Assembly: GCA_025997155.1 (NCBI GenBank)
Contig: BNUF01000005.1
Span: forward strand, 1 to 52,779
DNA from: Clostridia bacterium
GTDB lineage: Bacteria > Bacillota > Clostridia > Lachnospirales > WQUN01
Reading direction: 5' to 3'
Length of the DNA stretch: 52,779 nt
The position numbers were made by a program, and so were the translations under genes. Position 1 is the stretch's first letter; each line of letters begins with the position of its first letter. The notes beneath the pieces were generated by a model that saw only the letters and a list, made by a program, of their open reading frames with translations, was not told where the DNA came from and did not search any database. This document shows positions 1-7,010 of this stretch, piece by piece.

Positions 1-547
1 AATCCTGTACAACAGACGTTCCGTCTGGAGCGTCGCCGAGTTTTTCCGCGCCCGAAAAGTCGGTGTCGGGGTTTTCGACATATCCGCCCTCTATATAGTC
101 CCCTATCACCTCGTCAACGTATGCCTTAAACTCCAGTTGCTCCTCGTCCTGATACCCTATCGCGTCCACCCGCTCAATCTGGTCTCCGTTAAAAAGATAT
201 GTCGTATCGCCTCCGAGATACCCCACAGGGTAGGCGCAGCCCGAGTAATCCCATATAACTTCCCCTGTTTCGGTCGCCTGTTTCTGGACAATGCCGATAA
301 TTATCACGCGTGTTTCGCCGCCCTTGAGGAGAACCACCGAGCCTATCGGCAAAATCCCCGAAAATCGGGACGTGTCCTTTTCGGTTTCGGCCGTTTTTGC
401 GGGTTCGTCGTTTGAAAGGTTTACGCCCGTGGTGTACACGTTGCCCGCTGAATCCGTTGTTTTCCCGATAGCGCAGCTTGCCCCCGTCGTAAAGAAAGTC
501 ACGGCGAACGCCGCGAGCAGTACCCTTTTTACAGAATTAGATTTCAT
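1..547 (-). CDS. Secreted DUF4176-domain protein (partial, runs off left edge)
   Basis: The minus-strand frame opens at ATG 547 and stays open for 182 codons to the window edge, so the C-terminus is missing. Residues 1-26 form a basic then hydrophobic leader ending GASCA, which suggests export; the cysteine could be a weak lipobox, but Gly at -3 is not canonical. From about residue 62 the protein reads ILPIGSVVLLKGG, then WDYSGC and GGDTTYLFN, the pattern of the DUF4176 family that recurs in Firmicute type VII secretion loci. ATG 547 overlaps the TGA of the upstream gene by 4 bp (ATGA) with GGAGAG in front, so translation is probably coupled. It is the last visible gene of the long T7SS/Tad operon. 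The function of DUF4176 is unknown to me. Confidence 0.75.
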   Translation of the reverse strand, partial: MKSNSVKRVLLAAFAVTFFTTGASCAIGKTTDSAGNVYTTGVNLSNDEPAKTAETEKDTSRFSGILPIGSVVLLKGGETRVIIIGIVQKQATETGEVIWDYSGCAYPVGYLGGDTTYLFNGDQIERVDAIGYQDEEQLEFKAYVDEVIGDYIEGGYVENPDTDFSGAEKLGDAPDGTSVVQD

Positions 548-843
548 AAACTCTCCTCCGTTTCGCCGCGAAGATTCCTAAGAACCGCGTCCGCTTTAAC
601 CTTGAACCCGAACTGTTCCTCGTCCTGAAAACCTATAAAATACACGCGTTCTATCTGGTCGGCGTTGAAAAGGTAGGTCGTGTCGCCGCCCATATGCCCC
701 TCGGGAAAATAGCAGCCCGAATAATCCCAGATAAATTCCTCGCCGTCTTTTTCCTGTTTCTGCGCCACGCCCATTATCATTACCCGTTTTGTGCCGCCTT
801 TGAGCAGCAGCACCTAACCTATCGGCAAAAGCCCCTTAAACAT
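544..843 (-). pseudogene. DUF4176 paralogue with an in-frame amber codon near its start
   Basis: A good start exists at ATG 843 (GGGAGG eight bases upstream) and gives MFKGLLPIG, then a TAG at 814-816, then VLLLKGGTKRVMIMG and the rest of a complete DUF4176 domain ending at the TGA at 544. The neighbouring paralogue has Ser (TCG) at the matching position, so one base change explains the stop. Without readthrough, only an internal GTG at 813 could start the remaining 89 residues, and it has no ribosome binding site. TAG is an ordinary stop elsewhere in the window (for example at the end of the 828-residue gene). The best reading is a recently inactivated gene or a sequencing error. The rest of the frame is intact. 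Confidence 0.7.
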
Positions 844-861
844 ACATTTTCCTCCCTAATA

Positions 862-1320
862 TTATCCGAAATAAACGCGAATCACAATAAACGTCACCAC
901 AAGCATAACGGCTCCGATTACGCGAAAAACCACAACGCCAATTTGCATATCCTTCGAGCGAAAAGCGTCCTCGTCAACGCGTATGGTCTGAATATCCCCG
1001 GCTATCGTCTTGCGTTTGTTGTACAGGATTTTTACACAAGAACCGACGGGGCAATTAGTTTCGTTCATTCTTCTTGCCCACGCGGAACTCGTGATGGTTT
1101 CGTTATTCACAAACACCGAAACTACGGGTACTAACGGCGGTTTCGCGCCGTTATTGCGGGGTCTGTCGCGTTTGTACGATACGACTGTACCCGTGGTATG
1201 AATACATTCCCTAAAAAACCGTTTCTCCGACTTGGCGAGTTTATTCGCGCAAAAAAACATAAGAGCGGAGTATAAAAAGAGTGCAAGGACGAGAAACTCC
1301 TCCGACTTAAAAAATTCCAA
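862..1320 (-). CDS. Small membrane protein, DUF3592-like (copy 1)
   Basis: 152 residues starting at TTG 1320 behind AAGGGGGG. There is one hydrophobic segment at about 9-27 and another at about 128-148, with a soluble middle part carrying HTTGTVVSYKRD, VNNETIT and CPVGSCVKILY. This membrane, small beta domain, membrane layout matches DUF3592-type proteins. It is clearly homologous to the next gene upstream (1361-1834), sharing the N-terminal NKLAKSEKRF and HKLVKAEKRF stretches and the VNNETIT core. It lies just after the WXG100-glycine-rich fusion gene, where T7SS loci often carry immunity genes, so an immunity role is possible but unproven. Confidence 0.7.
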   Translation of the reverse strand: MEFFKSEEFLVLALFLYSALMFFCANKLAKSEKRFFRECIHTTGTVVSYKRDRPRNNGAKPPLVPVVSVFVNNETITSSAWARRMNETNCPVGSCVKILYNKRKTIAGDIQTIRVDEDAFRSKDMQIGVVVFRVIGAVMLVVTFIVIRVYFG

Positions 1321-1360
1321 AGTATGCCCCCCTTATCGTTTCCCTTTAACCGCGTTAATA

Positions 1361-1834
1361 CTATCCGAAATAAACATAAACAGCAAAAACCGCCGCCAAA
1401 AGTATAACGACTGCGAATACGCGAAGAAACACAACGTCAATACGCGTATTCGGACGAAAAGTCGGACGAAAATCCTCCTCGTCAACACGTATGGTTTGAA
1501 AATACCCTAATATTCCTACCTTGTGTCTGTCGTATAGGATTTTTACGCGAGAACCGACTGGGCAGGTGGTTTCGTTCATTTTTCTTGCCTCCGCGAAATC
1601 CGTGATTGTTTCGTTATTCACAACCAGCGAAACCACAGGTTCTAACGGCATTCTCTCGCCTGGGTGTTGGAGGTCAAAGTCGCGTTTGTATTCTACGACT
1701 ATACCCGTTGTATGAATACATTCCCTCAAAAATCGTTTCTCCGCCTTGACAAGTTTATGCGCGAAAAAAAGCATAAGAGCGGCATACGGAAAAAGCATAA
1801 GAACAATAAACTCTTTTGAAGTGATAAATTCCAA
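1361..1834 (-). CDS. Small membrane protein, DUF3592-like (copy 2)
   Basis: 157 residues from TTG 1834, with the same unusual AAGGGGGG plus TTG start region as its tandem copy. Hydrophobic segments lie at about 9-27 and 135-155, with a soluble middle part (CIHTTGIVVEYKRD, VVNNETITDF, CPVGSRVKILYD). The paralogues have diverged well in the middle but keep the ends and the VNNETIT and PVGS cores, so the duplication is not recent. It sits 34 bp below the putative effector gene ending at 1869. Tandem divergent membrane proteins behind an effector resemble the immunity arrays of other T7SS loci; that is inference from position only. Confidence 0.7.
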   Translation of the reverse strand: MEFITSKEFIVLMLFPYAALMLFFAHKLVKAEKRFLRECIHTTGIVVEYKRDFDLQHPGERMPLEPVVSLVVNNETITDFAEARKMNETTCPVGSRVKILYDRHKVGILGYFQTIRVDEEDFRPTFRPNTRIDVVFLRVFAVVILLAAVFAVYVYFG

Positions 1835-1868
1835 AGTATACCCCCCTTATCATTTCCCTATAATTACT

Positions 1869-2927
1869 TTAACTTTTCCCTTTGCCAAACAGGGCGCCTA
1901 CGAGTTTGCTCGGGTCGATTTCAAATCCTATACTTGCGCCTACCCCAAGCGTCGCACCCACGTTGAATTTGAACTTGCCGTCTGTGAACCCGACATCGGC
2001 GTGCGCTCCTATTCCAAAATTCACGCCTCCCGTAACGCCCACGTCCACGCCGCCAAGAGTCGCACCCACCGAACCCGAAACGCCGCCCGCGATAGCTTCG
2101 GCTTTTGCCCCCGCGTGAGCGTCGAACTTTTTCTTGCCGTCGTCTCCCTCAACCATACCTATGCCAACGCCAACTTCGGCGGAAACTTCGCCAACGACAG
2201 CTTTGCCTTTGACATAGCTGCCAACCATATCCGTTCCCAGTCTGCCTTCTCCCTCAATCTTGATAAGACTGCCACTGACCCCCGCCGACACGTCAAGCCC
2301 GGGGGTAATAATCTTTTTGCCGTCTTTGTCTTTCGAGTAAAGTCCCGCTTTGTAAGTGGCATGAGCGCCGTAATTCAAAGACCCGCTTGATGCCGACCCC
2401 CTAAGAAACCCGTTGTCGTCCTTCACGTTAAAAAAAGGATAAACAGAACCGCTTACGGAAGGACCGCCTTGAATTGATAAAATCTCGTCCCCATAATCAA
2501 AAGCGTCTTTGTTTTTTTCACCAAAAGTTTTTTTCTTTGTCTTAAGTACCTTTCTTTTCAGTACCGATATTTTGTTTTTGAACTTAACCTTGGATTTCTC
2601 GCCGGAAGAATCCGTTCCCTCCGTTCCCACCGCTCCCCCGAGCTCCGCTATGAGCCTTGCTTCCTCTTCCTTTTTAGTCTTGGCGATTTCGAGCATATCC
2701 TCCCCCATACACTCGAACCATTTCACCGCCGTATCAAGTTGAATTACGAGTTCGTCCGCACGCCGCGAAAATCCCGCGTCAGAGCCGCCCGCCCACCAAC
2801 CTTTTGTATTTGACGTAACATTCCGCAGTTTATCCGACAGCCGTTTTAATTTGTCCGACTCCCTTTGGATTCGCCGCCCGCTTTCTTCCGCTTTTGATAT
2901 GTCAAAAGCAACTGCTTCACCGTTCAT
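1869..2927 (-). CDS. WXG100-like N-terminus fused to a glycine-rich repeat domain; candidate T7SS effector
   Basis: 352 residues from ATG 2927. Residues 1-100 look like a WXG100 helical hairpin: a helix, a turn with W44-W45-A-G47, then a second helix. A lysine-rich linker follows (about 110-140). Residues 150-352 are dominated by Gly, Ala and Val in alternating patterns such as VGVTGGVNFGIGAHADVGF, typical of glycine-rich beta or glycine-zipper domains found at the C-termini of some secreted T7SS proteins. There is no N-terminal signal peptide, consistent with T7SS export through the WXG hairpin. Tandem small membrane proteins follow immediately. I recognise no enzyme domain. A membrane-active toxin is one possibility and a structural secreted protein another. 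Confidence 0.7.
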   Translation of the reverse strand: MNGEAVAFDISKAEESGRRIQRESDKLKRLSDKLRNVTSNTKGWWAGGSDAGFSRRADELVIQLDTAVKWFECMGEDMLEIAKTKKEEEARLIAELGGAVGTEGTDSSGEKSKVKFKNKISVLKRKVLKTKKKTFGEKNKDAFDYGDEILSIQGGPSVSGSVYPFFNVKDDNGFLRGSASSGSLNYGAHATYKAGLYSKDKDGKKIITPGLDVSAGVSGSLIKIEGEGRLGTDMVGSYVKGKAVVGEVSAEVGVGIGMVEGDDGKKKFDAHAGAKAEAIAGGVSGSVGATLGGVDVGVTGGVNFGIGAHADVGFTDGKFKFNVGATLGVGASIGFEIDPSKLVGALFGKGKS

Positions 2928-2966
2928 TATACCACCGCCGCCCCCGTGTGTATACTATTTTGGGTA

Positions 2967-3257
2967 TCAGAAAATATGCCTGTTACTCTTTTCAAAATTG
3001 TGTTTCGCGTTCGATATTTTGACAAGGTACGCGCCCGCGTCGGAGGTACGCCCGCAAAGCCCGTCAAGCATAGCCGCGCCCTTGCCCTCGTATTTCGCCT
3101 TGAAAGCGTCATACGCCCCGCCTTTCCACCACTCCCCCGCGTCGCCCACCTCCTTTTGGAGCGCGTTTTTTATTTCCTCCAAACCGCGTCCGCATTCGGC
3201 TATAACATCGCCTAAACTTTGCGCTTTTCCAAAGTCGAATTTTATCTCGTCAGCCAT
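2967..3257 (-). CDS. WXG100 family protein (EsxA/EsxB-like)
   Basis: 96 residues from ATG 3257; the frame extends further upstream, but this start fits the family length and the MADEIKFDFGKA opening matches the second WXG100 protein of the locus. The core W43-W44-K-G46 turn sits between two predicted amphipathic helices, the standard WXG100 hairpin that dimerises and is exported through EssC-type ATPases. It lies between the 828-residue secreted protein (10 bp gap) and the WXG-fusion gene (39 bp gap), so it is likely a partner or chaperone-like co-substrate of the fusion protein downstream. Its C-terminus ends in a short basic tail. Confidence 0.85.
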   Translation of the reverse strand: MADEIKFDFGKAQSLGDVIAECGRGLEEIKNALQKEVGDAGEWWKGGAYDAFKAKYEGKGAAMLDGLCGRTSDAGAYLVKISNAKHNFEKSNRHIF

Positions 3258-3267
3258 AATATCCCGC

Positions 3268-5754
3268 CTATCTTTCGTCGTCGTACATAGACCCCACAAC
3301 CGAAACCGCTATGCCGTCCAGATTAACGCGGGCAAGCGTCCCTAATTGCCCGTAGGTGAGCGGGGCTAAGTCAACGCTGTCGATATACGCCCTGACGCCG
3401 TACCCGCCGTTTTTCATCTGGGCGTGGGTGTATACCTTTTGGTTATCCGGGTTTACGGTTATAGTCACCGTCGTTGTTTCGGTTATCTTGTACACTTTTT
3501 CCGCGTTGTTTACAAATTCGACATACTTGTAGTTCGTTTTGCTGTCCCCTGAAGACGACTGCGAATACCCCTCAAGCACGGGTTTAAACCTCTCGTCCGT
3601 CCCCGCCTCGGTGTAGTCGTGCAGAAGTTCCTCCGCGTTGTCTTTGTTGTAGTTTCGGTCGACGCGTATATCAAACAGCGGGTGAAGTTCCGTCGTCGCG
3701 GAGGCGGTGCTGCCCGCGTAAGCCGTGCCTGTTTTTGACAAACTTTCGCCGTCTATGGAAACGGCTTGCCTTGACGGGTTTATATACACTAGGTCGGATT
3801 CATACCTAAACGCCGCTATGATTGCGTCTATGATGTTTTTGTGTTCGGCGGTATCATCAGGGGTATCCTTGTAGATTTCCGTTTTAACGGCAAAAGAGTA
3901 TTCCCCTGTCGGATTAAAGAAGTACCCCGAGCGTATCGGGTAATCCACGCTTTTTTGGTTCAAATCCGACGCGAAAACCGCCTTGTCGTTGCTGTCAAGG
4001 GTGTAATCGCGGTTTCTGGCTTTTTCCCTGTCTGTCTGATACCCCGCCGAAATATTGCCTGGTACGCTGAAATTAATGTCGGCTTCGTCCTGTTCTATAA
4101 AAGAGCGAACATACCGCCCGTCAACGTTTGTTTCGTTGTCTAAAGTATCGTCCTCCTCCTGCGTATACATAAGCCGTATAACGTCAAGCGGTATCGGGTC
4201 GCTCACCCACCATAACTTTTCGGTCAGGGCGGACGCGCCGTCTATTTGCTTTTTAAAAGTCGGGGGAGTTATCGCCGCCTTGCCGTTGTACACCAACGCC
4301 GTTATGTTCTTAGTGTTTGTGACGCCGTTAAAAGCCGCCGTGGTCGTGTTCGTGTGTCCTGTGCAGTCGGGGTTGCCGTGATACCAGCGGTACGGGCGGC
4401 TCACGCTCCCATGTTCAAACACCTCGCCCGTCTTGGCGTTTGTCGCGCCGTAAACGCGGGAGAGCGGGTCGTCCCCGAAATCCTTTCGCCGCAACACCGT
4501 GTGGACTATGGGGTCGCGGGTTATGTCGGTTGCTGGTTCGTCCACGTCTGGGTTATTTTCGACTGTAAAATTATTGTAAATACTCGCGGTTCTGTTGTCA
4601 ACCTCAAGCCTGCCTGTCGCGTTGCCGTCCCAGTTCCCTTGCGGCAGCGTGAGATGCGCCTGGGATTCTCCCGGGTTAAAGTTTATGTTTCTTTCAAGAA
4701 CGTTATAGTCTATTTCAATGTCGGAAGATGTAGCGGTAATATCCGGGACGTTAGCGATAGTCACGGTTACGGTGTTGTTGTCAAACTTCGACTCCTGCGG
4801 CAAAAGTTGGGTCGGGTTTACCGTGTACACAAGCGTAACGCCGCTGTCTGGCATTGTGAAAGTCTGCTGTGACGGCACGCTTCCGTTCCCCAGGGTCACA
4901 AGGGTTTGTCTGGGTTCTGCCGCGCCGTTTATGGAAAAATCATAGTCTGTCGTTATGCTGTCGGGAAAAGTTGACATTACGCTGAAATCAACGGTAACCG
5001 CTTCGCCCGCGCGCGCCGACGACGGGACGTTTTCGACCGCCGCCTCAAGGTCGCTTTGCAGTATATAGGGCTTTATCAACGCCGTCGTGTACCATATCGT
5101 CCCCGACGTACTCGTATCCCTGTTAAAAGCTATGGTCATTCCCCACGTGTAGTTAGTCGGCGGCTGTAACACATACACAACGTCTTTTAGGTTAATGTGC
5201 TTAGAGTCGCCCGCGGGTAAACCGCTTCTCTCGACAAGCTCGGGGTGCAAATCCAATAGGTTTTCAGCGGTAAATACGTTGTCGGGGATATTATATTGGG
5301 TAAGCCGCACTTCGCCTAACCACCTCGTAATAGCGTAATCATCGGACGCGAACATTCTTTCGGGAGTATACCAATAGTTATCAAAGGTATAACTAAGTCT
5401 GTCGGGAGGATAGGACGGGTCTGGAAACGGCATTCCGTTCACAGAAAACCCAATCGAGCGTCTCGACCCGCTAGCGCCTAGAGCGTCGTCGGAATCGTTT
5501 CTGTTTCCGTATACAAGAAAAGTGGTTTTTGCGTTTCCCGCCGCCGATATACCGGGAACGTCAACATTAACTACCCTAGCGTCTTTGCCCGTACCAGAAA
5601 GCGCGTTTGGAAAAATATCTTCACCCAATTCCTCGTTAAGCTGAGCCGCTAATTTTCTTCCGTCCGCGTCCGCAAAAACACGCGGTGAGAATAGAGTACT
5701 CGTTAAAAGGAATACGACTAACAACAATACTGTAAATTTCCGAAACTTTTTCAC
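3268..5754 (-). CDS. Large secreted beta-rich protein with signal peptide
   Basis: 828 residues from GTG 5754, with AAAGGAACAGGG upstream. Residues 1-28 are a classical Sec signal peptide (basic start, long hydrophobic core, cleavage near RVFA). The mature part is Thr, Asn and Asp rich and beta-like. Residues about 235-345 resemble a CARDB-type Ig-like domain (GEAVTVDFSV, then FDNNTVTVTI). No C-terminal membrane anchor, LPXTG motif or S-layer repeat was seen, so it is probably released or held by partners. It is embedded between the stalk-domain gene and a WXG100 gene in the same operon. A surface or extracellular part of the apparatus, or cargo, is likely; the function is unknown. Confidence 0.7.
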   Translation of the reverse strand: MKKFRKFTVLLLVVFLLTSTLFSPRVFADADGRKLAAQLNEELGEDIFPNALSGTGKDARVVNVDVPGISAAGNAKTTFLVYGNRNDSDDALGASGSRRSIGFSVNGMPFPDPSYPPDRLSYTFDNYWYTPERMFASDDYAITRWLGEVRLTQYNIPDNVFTAENLLDLHPELVERSGLPAGDSKHINLKDVVYVLQPPTNYTWGMTIAFNRDTSTSGTIWYTTALIKPYILQSDLEAAVENVPSSARAGEAVTVDFSVMSTFPDSITTDYDFSINGAAEPRQTLVTLGNGSVPSQQTFTMPDSGVTLVYTVNPTQLLPQESKFDNNTVTVTIANVPDITATSSDIEIDYNVLERNINFNPGESQAHLTLPQGNWDGNATGRLEVDNRTASIYNNFTVENNPDVDEPATDITRDPIVHTVLRRKDFGDDPLSRVYGATNAKTGEVFEHGSVSRPYRWYHGNPDCTGHTNTTTAAFNGVTNTKNITALVYNGKAAITPPTFKKQIDGASALTEKLWWVSDPIPLDVIRLMYTQEEDDTLDNETNVDGRYVRSFIEQDEADINFSVPGNISAGYQTDREKARNRDYTLDSNDKAVFASDLNQKSVDYPIRSGYFFNPTGEYSFAVKTEIYKDTPDDTAEHKNIIDAIIAAFRYESDLVYINPSRQAVSIDGESLSKTGTAYAGSTASATTELHPLFDIRVDRNYNKDNAEELLHDYTEAGTDERFKPVLEGYSQSSSGDSKTNYKYVEFVNNAEKVYKITETTTVTITVNPDNQKVYTHAQMKNGGYGVRAYIDSVDLAPLTYGQLGTLARVNLDGIAVSVVGSMYDDER

Positions 5755-5773
5755 GGCAAGCCCTGTTCCTTTC

Positions 5774-6634
5774 TTAAAATCCCGATTTAGGCGGCATTAT
5801 TCCCTTGTCATATATCCTGACGCTAAAAGTATTGAGAGAGGAACGAAGCATACGCACGTACTGCCCCGAAGTTTCATCGAGAATCACTTCGGCTATGGGT
5901 TCGTTCATACTTATAGGGGTCGCGTCGCGGTTTTTTTCAAAGAATTTCCTCATTTTTTCTATTGTCGCGCTGTCCATTGTCTGGGACACGATATAGGTAA
6001 GAAATTGTTCCGTTCTTATCGAAATATCCGATGTGGTATTCCTTCCGTTCCCTATGCCCATATCGAAACGAGTCGCTTTCATACCGTCGGAATAGATTCC
6101 GCCGTAAACCACGTCGCCCGTAAAACTCTGCGGAATGGTGTAGACTCCCACTTTTTTCGTCTTTGAGGTAATCGTAACGGTTCTTGCGCCGGCGTCCCAG
6201 TCAACCCTAGCCTCAAGCCCCTCCGCCACATAACGGACAGGTATGTATATGCGTTCTTCGTTTATAACCGCCGTCGTTTCCATTGGGCGTTTTTCGGTTT
6301 CCGTTCCTTTATATCCGCGTACATAATAGCTCGGAACGCCCATTTGAAAATCAAGATACACTATCTCGCCGTGAAAGGTGTGGGAAAACCGCGCGAATTC
6401 CGCCATTTTCAAATCCGCCTTCCACGTGACAGACGCTCCCAACGCCTCGCCGATAAATCTCGCGGGTACTTGCGTCCTGTTCGCGCTGTCAATATACGCG
6501 GGCGCGTCCGGGAAATCGATTTTTTGCCCGTCCACGATAACGGTTATTGTGTTGTCCGTATCGGCGGCATACGCGACTGTGCAAACCCCCGCGATAAGCA
6601 TAGCCGACAATAAAATCCCAATCATTTTTTTCAT
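5774..6634 (-). CDS. Exported stalk-domain (copper amine oxidase N-terminal-like) protein
   Basis: 286 residues from ATG 6634, chosen because AAAGGAG lies nine bases upstream; the longer open frame lacks this. Residues 1-24 are a signal peptide ending AYAAD. The body has two halves of a copper amine oxidase N-terminal (stalk) domain: VPARFIGEALGASVTW at about 52-67 and IPVRYVAEGLEARVDWD at about 130-146, the usual pair of VPxRxxxExLG motifs. The C-terminal 120 residues are unassigned. Stalk domains are common in clostridial cell-surface proteins and are thought to act in surface attachment. It sits directly behind the first WXG100 gene, separated by a strong stem-loop. Confidence 0.8.
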   Translation of the reverse strand: MKKMIGILLSAMLIAGVCTVAYAADTDNTITVIVDGQKIDFPDAPAYIDSANRTQVPARFIGEALGASVTWKADLKMAEFARFSHTFHGEIVYLDFQMGVPSYYVRGYKGTETEKRPMETTAVINEERIYIPVRYVAEGLEARVDWDAGARTVTITSKTKKVGVYTIPQSFTGDVVYGGIYSDGMKATRFDMGIGNGRNTTSDISIRTEQFLTYIVSQTMDSATIEKMRKFFEKNRDATPISMNEPIAEVILDETSGQYVRMLRSSLNTFSVRIYDKGIMPPKSGF

Positions 6635-6668
6635 ATACAAAACTCCTTTTTTTAATAAATTTACGCCG

Positions 6669-6689
6669 CCGCCGTGAAAATCACGGCGG
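6669..6689 (-). other. Intercistronic stem-loop behind esxA-like gene
   Basis: A perfect 9-bp inverted repeat (CCGCCGTGA, three-base loop, TCACGGCGG) lies between the WXG100 gene and the stalk-domain gene. It is not followed by a T-run in the direction of transcription, so it is more likely an mRNA processing or stabilising element, or a partial block to downstream transcription, than a full terminator. With the perfect ribosome binding site of the WXG100 gene it would favour high WXG100 output. Confidence 0.55.
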
Positions 6690-6705
6690 GGCATAAACAT
6701 TGCCG

Positions 6706-7005
6706 TTAGTTGCTTAACGCTTTTTTGAGCGCGTTGTCTTGCTCTTCTTTCGTCTTAGCGACGTCTTTGATGAGTTTCTGGTATTCCGCGAGCCATTTGT
6801 CAAGCCCTTTGATAACGTCCTTTTTGGTGTTTTCAAAGTTTTTGATAAACGCCTCCTCAGAGCCGCCTTTCCACCACTCACGCACACCCTCGACCATTGT
6901 CTGGGTTTTGTTGAGAGTGTCGGTTATGGAACTGATTTCGTTTTTGAGCTTGCCTTGAAGCTCGGTCGCTTTGCTGAAATCAAATTGTTGATTCGATGCT
7001 GCCAT
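6706..7005 (-). CDS. esxA: WXG100 family secreted protein (EsxA-like), main T7SS substrate
   Basis: 99 residues from ATG 7005; the ribosome binding site GAAAGGAGGTGAT is a full match to the 16S rRNA tail and fixes this start. Helix 1, the turn with W44-W45-K-G47, and helix 2 are evident, followed by a Lys-rich end; no signal peptide. This is the standard small WXG100 substrate exported as a dimer by EssC/EccC ATPases. It follows the ATPase gene immediately, with the essC-like stop lying inside its ribosome binding region, so the two are co-transcribed. The strong translation signal suggests it is made in far greater amounts than the ATPase. The symbol is given by family resemblance. Confidence 0.9.
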   Translation of the reverse strand: MAASNQQFDFSKATELQGKLKNEISSITDTLNKTQTMVEGVREWWKGGSEEAFIKNFENTKKDVIKGLDKWLAEYQKLIKDVAKTKEEQDNALKKALSN

Positions 7006-7010
7006 ATTTA

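Noticed and set aside
814..816. Recoding of TAG as an amino acid
   Set aside because: TAG ends other genes normally here (828-residue gene, small ORF at 25433), and no pyrrolysine or suppressor genes are visible, so a nonsense mutation or error is simpler.
4246..4872. Plus-strand 208-codon frame opposite the 828-residue secreted protein gene
   Set aside because: Antisense shadow: Val/Arg-rich product with no recognisable domain and no start signal, while the opposite strand has a signal peptide and domain structure.
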